Below, piece after piece: positions 44,401 to 51,545 of a stretch of 64,000 nt of DNA. A program made the translations under genes and the position numbers. Every line of letters begins with the position of its first letter. Positions within the stretch are counted from its first letter, which is position 1. The notes under the pieces are model-generated. The model ran no database searches, was not told where the DNA came from, and was given only the letters and a program-made list of their open reading frames with translations. The DNA comes from BCD1 sp965230565. Lineage in GTDB: Bacteria; Bacteroidota; Bacteroidia; Chitinophagales; Saprospiraceae. The DNA is taken from assembly GCA_965230565.1 (NCBI GenBank), contig CBDDLH010000015.1, positions 186,001 to 250,000 on the forward strand. Reading direction: 5' to 3'.

Positions 44401-44862
44401 ACCTGCTGTCAGATTTTCAAACAATGGGTCGTTTTGAAAATCGCTATCAGTAAGTTGGAATAAATATGGTGGAGTTCCACCTGACGCTTGAATAAAGACC
44501 TGCCCATCTGCCGAACCATGGCAAGAAAGATGTTCTAGCACAAAATTTGCGTTCAAAATATTGGGCTCCTGGATTAATATTTCCTGTTGAAAAGAACACC
44601 CCTCTTCGTCTGTGACGGAAACCGAATACATGCCAGGTGACAAATTACTTTTGAATTCAGCTTGAACACCATCGTTCCACAGAATAGAAAAAGGAGGATT
44701 ACTCCCTAAAATATCCAAATGAATTACCCCATCCTGCATTCCAAAACAGCTGACATTTTCTGAGTGAACTACAACCTCCAATTCACTACTATTGACAACA
44801 CTAAACCCTTCCACCTCCCCGGAGGCAAGTGCTACTTTCCAAAAACTCTGGGACATAAACAC
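41347..44862 (-). CDS. Middle section of the choice-of-anchor-L adhesin (SprB and Ig-like repeats)
   Basis: This 1171-residue frame has no signal peptide of its own and is the continuation of 44801-46456. The true joining point is near 44817, so the first ~20 residues are out of frame. Four SprB-type repeats (GTPPYLFQLTDSDFQ..., FSLDGGEFQTAP...) come first. About five Ig-like modules of the form CxGDSVxLxxxGxxxxxxWSTGxxxxSIxVxxxGxYxVTV follow. Next are three modules with a CxGDSIFINGQ...GCDS pattern, another SprB repeat, and the first half of a type B sorting domain. Stalk-like repeats with a cell-surface attachment signal indicate an adhesin. It is broken at 41374 before the sorting domain ends. 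Confidence 0.8.
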   Translation of the reverse strand: MFMSQSFWKVALASGEVEGFSVVNSSELEVVVHSENVSCFGMQDGVIHLDILGSNPPFSILWNDGVQAEFKSNLSPGMYSVSVTDEEGCSFQQEILIQEPNILNANFVLEHLSCHGSADGQVFIQASGGTPPYLFQLTDSDFQNDPLFENLTAGDYLVTVLDANGCTFTDQVVIEEPGALEVSVDQVSPACLGMQSGSISVFLSGGSGGDYVFSLDGGEFQTAPLFDQLEAGMYELEVKDENGCQWIQNVDIQAPPPFEVELIVLQPTCSVYPDGAIQVLTEETYGQPVFSINGGEFQGDPGFEGLHPGNYQVVVLDESGCEVIISSSLDNPASVVPEISGPVAVCEGDSVVLSVTGNFEQFFWSTGESGNSIVALEAGHFEVTAVDDEGCWGVAGYDVGSIPIPEVQMLGDSVLCVNETSVLTLNGSFLSQIWSDGMTGDSMYVDLPGIYSANIEFAPGCWMERSMEIKPNEIPPVIISGSLTFCEDGSTQLFTNDNYNSFLWSDGSTNPQLEVSDAGIYHLTVIDSNGCSSSDTVLVEISDFIMPEILGAPGLCVGDSLELSLQGSYDHYLWSTGATESSIWIKQPGIYSVTIQNGSSCFGEDSISIAAYPEVDVEITGNTAFCYPEVSTLATTVNYENYLWSDGTNGANLNINQSGSYAVTVTDENGCEGNDFVIVDQLLPAMTHVQMDLCAGDTMAFANQLVFSSGYYIDTLVNGAVNGCDSIIFLQVELIETVSDSLLVMIPEGEEYYFGGHLLNQSGEYLDTLTSENTFCDSIVRLLLEVIEIPIIYDTLHFITCENESVEFNGMNYAESGIYQDTIFGSSIWESDSVFMIQVENIPNDTTLLKYQLCSGDSIFINGQWISEDAIIRDTLLNEYGCDSMVITTVVFADLNLNIELIQPVFCHGDSTAIIEAVVSSSELEYDLFWSTGDQNSTIEGLPAGDYQVLASNDIGCMAADSIRIEQPKPIKAIWETQLDCKNPGQAFLNVLSVTGGTPPYLYSLANNQFQSEPKFLVESPSSQNLLIEDAFGCIEQYEKIEIDRELDVDIILEDPRIMAGDTILLETYANFDPVAVHWEGSPFLSCWDCYEPLAFPEETTAFTVSMLTKDSCWVDAQLTVFVDQRIDVYIPTAFSPNGDGINDYFTIFAGSQVGKIQLLDIFRPVGESCF

Positions 44863-46456
44863 CTGGTTGGGAAACTTGCAACAGAAACGGGCTTGCCAAA
44901 ATGGTTACTGGTGATTGTAAAACATCGTCAATACTATAAGTCAACATCCAGGGTGATTCTCCCTCTAAAAAGACTTGAAACGCTACTTCGCTCTCTTCAT
45001 TGCAAAGAATGGCCTCCCCTTCAAAAAAGACCGTTGGTTTTGGAGTGATTTCAACATACGACTCAAGGGATACCGACCTGCCGCAAGCATCAAAAACCAT
45101 AAGAAAAATGGAATCTGAATTTTGCGGAATATTTGCCAGGAAAGGATTGGAAGTTCCGTCACTCCACAAAAAATCATAGGGAGGTTGTCCTCCCGAAATC
45201 TGAGGCTCAATTACAGCTGTTTCCCCTTCGCATAAACTGACAGGTTCGAGTTCTGCAATCAATAAACTCCCATCATCAACGATAAACGTGGCTGTGGTCG
45301 AATAACACGAGCAAGCCGATTCCATTTCCAGAATCAAGGTTTCCTGACCTTCAGTTATCTCATCAGCATAAAAACTCACTGGTAGTTGAACTGAGCTTTG
45401 CCCCGGAGCGAAGATTACTGTCGCCGGCAAGGGCTCATAATCCTGTCCGGAACTTGAAGATGAAGCAGGAGAAATCGTAAAGTCCACCGTCAAGGCTGAC
45501 CCCAAATCCGAATTAAACCGCTGAAATAGAAAGTATGCATCTGTACACCCTTCGTAGGTAAGATTGGTTCCGGTGGAAGGTACTATTGCATCAACCGTGA
45601 CCGTTTCCCCTGCTTCAAAACTATTGGCTTTCAGGAAGACTGCCGAATCATACTGACCATCCGTAACATCTCCAACTACCAGTTTTATATGATAGGTTTC
45701 GCATGGAATTACATTGGCCGAAGCCGTAAACACGGAAGTAAAACCATCAAATTCAACGATGTCTCCCGCAAAAGGGGAATTATCGGGATATGGTCCCGGA
45801 CAACCATCAATCTGTGAATCATTTACAGGAATATTATCAATATAATAAGTACTATTGGTCAGGTGATTAACATTATTGATAGCCACAAAATCTGCGGAAC
45901 CCGGAATAAGTGCTATGTTTTCAGCACTATTGGAAAAAGGCCCGTTTATTCCGGGTCCGCTGATAAAAAACCCAAATACATCGTTATATAATGTGTTGAC
46001 AAAATCACAGTATTCCTCGGATGCAAAAACATATTCAAAAGAAACCTGGTCCGAAGTTGGTGTAAAATCAAACTCCAGAATCGTCACATCCTGAATAGGA
46101 ATGGCCGGATTGTCAATCATTATTTCAAGATCCGGATCAGAATTATACAGATTAAAATTTGTGGTAAAGTTCGTTTGAGTATTAGGACCGTAGGCATTTA
46201 ATACACTGCCCGTAGAAAGAATTATCCCCGATTCTACACCAATAGCTTGCCCGCCATTAGAAAATGTTCCAACAGCACCGACTCCTCCTGACACCTGTGC
46301 ATTCTCAACATCAAAACATCCCCCGGCAATAAACACCTCCTCTGTCAGGAAAACCGCATCGCCGTTAATCTGTGGAATAATGGATTGTGTAAATGCCTGC
46401 GGGAAAAACCACACCAGCCAGATAATACTCAAATTAATGAACCTGGTTCTGTACAT
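44801..46456 (-). CDS. N-terminal section of the choice-of-anchor-L adhesin
   Basis: This 551-aa frame starts at an ATG (46456) with a signal peptide ending FTQS. Residues ~25-285 form a choice-of-anchor-L domain: the GVESGIILSTGSV segment, VSFEYVFASEEYCDFVN, and YNDVFGFFISGPGINGP, ending in CETYHIKLVVGDVTDGQYDSAVFLKANSF. Residues ~290-400 are Calx-beta-like (GQDYEPLPATVIFAPGQ, ITEGQETLILEME). A first Ig/SprB-like module follows before the frame runs into a stop at 44801. Removing one base from the G4 run (plus-strand C at 44817-44820) joins it to 41347-44862. The intact gene would encode about 1,750 residues and starts 12 bases after the stop of the 46469 gene, so both are in one transcript. 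Confidence 0.82.
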   Translation of the reverse strand: MYRTRFINLSIIWLVWFFPQAFTQSIIPQINGDAVFLTEEVFIAGGCFDVENAQVSGGVGAVGTFSNGGQAIGVESGIILSTGSVLNAYGPNTQTNFTTNFNLYNSDPDLEIMIDNPAIPIQDVTILEFDFTPTSDQVSFEYVFASEEYCDFVNTLYNDVFGFFISGPGINGPFSNSAENIALIPGSADFVAINNVNHLTNSTYYIDNIPVNDSQIDGCPGPYPDNSPFAGDIVEFDGFTSVFTASANVIPCETYHIKLVVGDVTDGQYDSAVFLKANSFEAGETVTVDAIVPSTGTNLTYEGCTDAYFLFQRFNSDLGSALTVDFTISPASSSSSGQDYEPLPATVIFAPGQSSVQLPVSFYADEITEGQETLILEMESACSCYSTTATFIVDDGSLLIAELEPVSLCEGETAVIEPQISGGQPPYDFLWSDGTSNPFLANIPQNSDSIFLMVFDACGRSVSLESYVEITPKPTVFFEGEAILCNEESEVAFQVFLEGESPWMLTYSIDDVLQSPVTILASPFLLQVSQPGVYVPEFLESSTCLRGGGRV

Positions 46457-46468
46457 AATCGGGTAATT

Positions 46469-49400
46469 CTAATTGGTGACAACACAGTTCAGATACTTCC
46501 ATTCTCCTGCTGTTTCCATAACAACTGTATATACTCCCGGAGCAAGGTTAAGATCAAACTCTTCCTGATGAAAAACCCCGATATTTGTTTGCCTGTGATC
46601 AATGGGGTTACCCGCCTGGTCAACAACCCAAAGCTGAGCGGTTTGAGCCTGATCCAATAAAACCGTAACCTTGAAGGTTCCCTGGTTTGGGTTTGGTAAT
46701 ATTTTGAATTCCAGGACGGCAGAAATTTGCTCCGATTGGATTTCCTGAGTGAGCTCTTCCGTTGAACTAACCACTAAAATTTCCTTTTCCAAAAGGCCAA
46801 AACATTCTCCACTATGCGCCCGCATACCAAAATAATACATACCGGGCTCCGACAAGATTACCGTTAACTTGTCTTCCGTTGCTTGCTGAACTTCTACCGC
46901 TTGCTGGTCAAAGAACCAGGAAATGCTATCTGGGACAGGCCAGGATATATCAATCAAAACTATTGGATGATTGACAACTCCTTCAACAGGCAACAAAAAA
47001 TCAGCATCAAAAAAAGCATCCCTGTAAATAATATTGATGGTATCAGAAACAGTGCATCCAAATTCATTTTCTACTGTCACCCAATACTTTCCCTCTTCAG
47101 CAATAGATACCGAGGAACTGTCACTTTCAAACCCCTGATCACCCTGCCAATGAAATTGAACACCATCCAGGGAAAAATTATACTGTACACTCTGTCCCAG
47201 GCAAATGGTCGTATCAAGCCCCTCGCCTAATTCAATCTCCAAAATTTCCGGTTGTTGCATTTTGAATTTAAACTTATCCGAACAACCACGGGCATCAACG
47301 ATGGTTACTGCATAAGTGCCGGCACCAACATTTGTTTGCTCTGGCCCAGTATTACCTGTAGACCAAAAGAAGGAATATGGTGGAAGCCCTCCTAAACCAT
47401 TTACAGAGATCGTACCGTCAAAACTTCCATAACACGTGGGAGGAAGAAACTCCAAAGTGTCGATGGAAATGGGTGCAATGAACTCCAACAAAACCATTTG
47501 AGGATAAGTCACCTCACAGGACGTCCCGGGGATTCTAACCTTTATCACATAATAACCAGGCTGAAGTCCTTCAAAAACGGAGGAAACACTCCAGGTTACT
47601 CCACCATCAATAGAATATTCATAAGTTTCCTGACCGTCAATAGAGATTGCAATATGCCCGTTATCAACTGTACAATTTTGCGGGTTTTGATATTGCACAT
47701 CTGTTATTTGGGGAGGAGAATAGCCTTCGATTTCAACAGACCGCTGGATAAAATTACAAGTCCCATCGGCATTGCGGATCCATAGCTTTATTTCCCCCGA
47801 AGGAAGGTTATCAAAGAAGAAACTGTTTTGCCAATTCAAACCATTGTCAATGCTGTATTGGTAATCTGCATCCTCCAAAAGAGGCAATACCTGTAAAGAA
47901 CCATCTTCAGACCAGCAGTCTGTTACCGGTGAAGTAATAATAGAATCAATTTGGGGCAATTGAGGAGCATTGATAAAATGCTCCCCAAGGTTTGCCTCGC
48001 AAAGTGTTTGTTCGTTGCTTATCAATAAAAAATAGTTTCCGACGGGAAGTCCTTCGAACACATGAAATTCTGACCAACTTTCCCCGTTGTCGATGCTAAA
48101 CTGCTCACCAGAAAAAGTACCCTGGAAAGTGATTTGTCCATCCATTGTATTGCAATCCGTAACATCAGCGATAAAAACTCCATCAACAGATGGCAACTCA
48201 GGGTTTTGAATAACTACCTGATCCGGGAAAAACTGCTCGCAAGTTCCATCAGCATTTCTGAGCATTAGTGAATAAACACCTGCAGCTAACCCATAAAATT
48301 CGGGGGAATCCTGCCAGGTTTGTCCTTCATCAATGGAAAAATGAAATGCTCCGATGCCTCCTGTAGCCGCAATATTGATGACTCCATCATTTCCATTACA
48401 TTGAGATAGCTGACTGGCAGACACCTCAATTATTTCTGGCCCCTCAGGAGCCTCAAGGGTAATAGCACCTGCAATAACCTCACAATCACCATTTTCATCT
48501 TTTATAAAAACCTGATATGTACCAGAAGTAAGGCCTGAGAAAAAAGGATCAGACTGCCATGTCTGCCCATTATCCAGGCTATATTCATATGGCCCGTCAG
48601 GACCGGAAGCAGATATTTCAATCTTACCGTTGGCTACCCCGCAATCCGTTGGATCAATTCCGGTAATTCCAATATCCATATTTGCAAAGGGGAAAGGGAC
48701 CAAAAGAGGGTCATAATCGCCGGAGCAATCAGTGATTGTATCCCAAACAACAGGTAAATAAGTGCCCGGTCCTAATGACTCAAACATGGGTGACAATTGC
48801 CAGGAAAAGCCGTCATCCATGCTGTATTTATATGCTCCTTCTTGGGACATTTGGAATTCAACATTCGCAAAGCTAGTTTCACAATCCAGATAAAACGTTG
48901 TCGATAAATCTTCAACCCAGGGAACCCCCGGGCTGGTCAATTCGACAGTTTTTAAGAACTCCTGACACTCTCCGGTAGGAAAATTTAACCAGATATGGTA
49001 GATCCCCTCCTGCAAGTCGTAAAATTCATATTGTTCCAGCCAGGAAACTCCATTATCAATACTAACAAGGAAAGAATTTTCTGTCGGAGTAAAATTTAAA
49101 ACTATTTGACCATCGTTGCTATCACATCCGGTTGGATTCGAGGAGGATATCTGCACAATCTCATTCAGTGGGGTTTCAATTAATTCAAAAGTATTTACCA
49201 ACATTTCGCATGTGCCATCATGATTGCGAACAGAAATGGAGTATACACCTGGTGCTAACGCCACAAATTCAGGTGATTCCTGCCAACTATTACCACCATC
49301 GACACTGTACTGAAACTGCTCCGCATTACTTTCCGGAATTATGATAATCTGTCCATCATTACTACAGAAAGACGGGTTTATCCATTCGATATTTTCAATA

Positions 49401-51445
49401 CTTACCTGCTGGGGGGCTGCAAGTTCTATAGTCCCCAGGTCAGTTACACAACCATTGATACCTGACCTAACCTGTAGTTCATAAATGCCTGGCGCCAAAT
49501 TTTGATAAACTCCTTCCTGCTGCCAGGATAAGCCTCCATTTACACTGAATTCAAAGCCGCCTCCCTGCATCAAAATATAAACCTGACCATCATTAACCCC
49601 ACAGGTCGAAGGGTCTATCCAAAACAACTCTTCAACAACCGGAATCCCCGGATCCTCAAAAATCAATGTTTCTCCGTAGGTAATGCAATTACTATTTGAC
49701 GTTTTGACCTGAATATCATACTGCCCATAATCCAGTCCTTCGAAAGCATTGGAATATTGCCAGGTTTGTCCATTATCAATGCTGTATTCATGTAAAGAAG
49801 AGCTCTGTGCAGTAATTATTTTTATAGAACCATCACTTACTTCACAATGAATGGGAGAATTGTAATGAACATCAATTATTTCAGGGGCTTCAGGGTCAGA
49901 AATGGACACTTGAATTGGAACATCAGAAATACACGTAGAATCTGCATTTCGGACTGCAACGGCATAATCACCTGCCTGCAGCTCAGCAAACAAACCTGAG
50001 TCTTGCCAGGAATTATCCTCAATACTGAATTCATAATTACCAATGCCTCCGGAAACTAAAACCTGAATGGATCCATCCGCAATTCCACAATCTGTGGGTG
50101 ACTGTGAATAAACGAAGTCCACTTCAGGCTTGGGCGGATCCCATAAAAAAACGGGATCAGTATTGCCAATACAGGTTCCATCCTGATTCCGGACCGCAGG
50201 AAAATACTGCCCATGAGACAAGGATTCAAAGTTTGGATGGGCATTCCAGGTTTGGCCGTTATCGATAGAATATTCCAATTCTCCAAACCCTCCAACTGCT
50301 GAAATTTTTATGCTTCCATCTGCAAGAGAACAATCTGATGGGTCCTGTTTTTCTATCGTTGAAATTTCCGGTTGTGGAGGATCATTCAAATAAACAGTTC
50401 CTCCGTCAATTAACCCACAAGTTTCGTCAGTATTTTTGACCTGAATATTATAAGTCCCTGCTCCCAGGTAGTTAAATAACCCTGATATTTGCCAGGAGAC
50501 TCCTCCGTCAATGCTATATTTTAGTTCAGAGGTCTGCCCTAAGGCAATTATTTCAATCTGACCATTAGTCTCCATACAATCTGAAGGGTTTAAGGTCTGG
50601 ATTGAAAAGACCTGAGGTGCTTCAGGCCCGGTTAAAGTAATAGTCTCTCCCCCAGCCAGACATGTATTATCCCCATTTTTAACAGTAACTTCATAGACAC
50701 CATCCGACAAACCCAAAAACATACCGGAATCCTGCCAATTGGATCCATCATCAATGGAAAATAGCAAAGTTCCTCCTCCTTCGGCATCAATATAGATCAT
50801 TCCATCATCAAGATCACAATCTGTTGGAGGCTGTGAACTTATGCTGTAAATAATGGGGGCAATAATAGCGTTGATCACCACCGGAAGGACATAGGCAGTA
50901 GGGCAGGTACCATCTGCATTTTTGACCATTGGCGCGTAAGTCCCCGGGGAAAGGTTTTGAAAGGCATTGGAAGTACTCCAGCTTAGTCCCCCATCAATAC
51001 TGTAAGAATAGGGCCCCGTACCTCCTTCCGCATAGATTGAAATAAATCCATTTTCAAGACCGCAATCCGTGGGATCAATCACCTCAACTTCGATAAATCT
51101 GGGAGAATCCGGTCCAAGCAATTCAATCGGAGTAGGATAAAAAAACGGACATGTTTCATCAGAATATCTTACTCCAACACCGTATGCCCCTGCTGGCAGG
51201 TTGGAAATAGTGTTTCCCGGAAACCAGGAGACACCTCCATCAACCGTGAATTCCAGGTTAAAACTATTCATGCCTGTGACCATGATTTCAACCGCCCCAT
51301 CATTTGTTCCACAATCGGATGGATGCTGAACGTTAACGGAGGCAATAGCCAAATCGCAAAAAATATTTTCTGCGTGAAGGGTAACCAGCTGAAATAAATT
51401 TAGAAAGACCACCAGAAAGATGGCTTTAGGAATATATCGTTTCAT
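46469..51445 (-). CDS. 1658-aa surface protein of degenerate SprB-like repeats with T9SS type A tail
   Basis: A signal peptide (~1-25, ending LHAE) is followed by about sixteen repeats of ~80 residues: PTDCGxxDGxIxIxAxGGxGxxxYSIDNGxxWQxSxxFxxLxxGxYxVxVxNxDGTC. Each has two cysteines and a SID-G-W signature. A seventeenth, canonical SprB repeat follows (CYGSFDGTISVNGLGGLPPYSFFWSTG, ~1330). Ig-like and PKD-like modules and a type A sorting tail complete it (LPNPNQGTFKVTVLLD...GVYTVVMETAGEWKYLNCVV). The reading frame is unbroken, unlike its neighbour. It is predicted to be exported by T9SS and to form a long surface stalk; the ligand is unknown. The repeat array covers roughly 47460-51360. Confidence 0.88.
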   Translation of the reverse strand: MKRYIPKAIFLVVFLNLFQLVTLHAENIFCDLAIASVNVQHPSDCGTNDGAVEIMVTGMNSFNLEFTVDGGVSWFPGNTISNLPAGAYGVGVRYSDETCPFFYPTPIELLGPDSPRFIEVEVIDPTDCGLENGFISIYAEGGTGPYSYSIDGGLSWSTSNAFQNLSPGTYAPMVKNADGTCPTAYVLPVVINAIIAPIIYSISSQPPTDCDLDDGMIYIDAEGGGTLLFSIDDGSNWQDSGMFLGLSDGVYEVTVKNGDNTCLAGGETITLTGPEAPQVFSIQTLNPSDCMETNGQIEIIALGQTSELKYSIDGGVSWQISGLFNYLGAGTYNIQVKNTDETCGLIDGGTVYLNDPPQPEISTIEKQDPSDCSLADGSIKISAVGGFGELEYSIDNGQTWNAHPNFESLSHGQYFPAVRNQDGTCIGNTDPVFLWDPPKPEVDFVYSQSPTDCGIADGSIQVLVSGGIGNYEFSIEDNSWQDSGLFAELQAGDYAVAVRNADSTCISDVPIQVSISDPEAPEIIDVHYNSPIHCEVSDGSIKIITAQSSSLHEYSIDNGQTWQYSNAFEGLDYGQYDIQVKTSNSNCITYGETLIFEDPGIPVVEELFWIDPSTCGVNDGQVYILMQGGGFEFSVNGGLSWQQEGVYQNLAPGIYELQVRSGINGCVTDLGTIELAAPQQVSIENIEWINPSFCSNDGQIIIIPESNAEQFQYSVDGGNSWQESPEFVALAPGVYSISVRNHDGTCEMLVNTFELIETPLNEIVQISSSNPTGCDSNDGQIVLNFTPTENSFLVSIDNGVSWLEQYEFYDLQEGIYHIWLNFPTGECQEFLKTVELTSPGVPWVEDLSTTFYLDCETSFANVEFQMSQEGAYKYSMDDGFSWQLSPMFESLGPGTYLPVVWDTITDCSGDYDPLLVPFPFANMDIGITGIDPTDCGVANGKIEISASGPDGPYEYSLDNGQTWQSDPFFSGLTSGTYQVFIKDENGDCEVIAGAITLEAPEGPEIIEVSASQLSQCNGNDGVINIAATGGIGAFHFSIDEGQTWQDSPEFYGLAAGVYSLMLRNADGTCEQFFPDQVVIQNPELPSVDGVFIADVTDCNTMDGQITFQGTFSGEQFSIDNGESWSEFHVFEGLPVGNYFLLISNEQTLCEANLGEHFINAPQLPQIDSIITSPVTDCWSEDGSLQVLPLLEDADYQYSIDNGLNWQNSFFFDNLPSGEIKLWIRNADGTCNFIQRSVEIEGYSPPQITDVQYQNPQNCTVDNGHIAISIDGQETYEYSIDGGVTWSVSSVFEGLQPGYYVIKVRIPGTSCEVTYPQMVLLEFIAPISIDTLEFLPPTCYGSFDGTISVNGLGGLPPYSFFWSTGNTGPEQTNVGAGTYAVTIVDARGCSDKFKFKMQQPEILEIELGEGLDTTICLGQSVQYNFSLDGVQFHWQGDQGFESDSSSVSIAEEGKYWVTVENEFGCTVSDTINIIYRDAFFDADFLLPVEGVVNHPIVLIDISWPVPDSISWFFDQQAVEVQQATEDKLTVILSEPGMYYFGMRAHSGECFGLLEKEILVVSSTEELTQEIQSEQISAVLEFKILPNPNQGTFKVTVLLDQAQTAQLWVVDQAGNPIDHRQTNIGVFHQEEFDLNLAPGVYTVVMETAGEWKYLNCVVTN
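47460..51360 (-). repeat. Array of about 16 diverged ~240-bp coding repeats
   Basis: The units are recognisable at protein level by DC...DG.I, YSIDNG..W and DGTC, but have largely lost nucleotide identity. This array is therefore much older than the near-identical 216-bp units at 2415-5005. Confidence 0.8.
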
Positions 51446-51496
51446 TTGTATTCTTTTGGTGTTTTAGATAATTTCAGACCACAACACTCTGCTCGT

Positions 51497-51545
51497 TAAG
51501 ACATCAATGTCTTACACGGACCAAGGTGTGGGACTCCTGTCCCAC
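51497..51545 (-). other. Two consecutive perfect hairpins between the FN3 and repeat-protein genes
   Basis: Hairpin 1 has arms 51528-51534 and 51539-51545 with a 4-base loop (GTGGGAC...GTCCCAC) and directly touches the stop codon of the FN3 gene. Hairpin 2 has arms 51497-51504 and 51507-51514 (TAAGACAT...ATGTCTTA) with a 2-base centre. Neither is followed by a T-run, so attenuation, RNA processing or a dispersed palindromic repeat are alternatives to termination. Confidence 0.6.
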
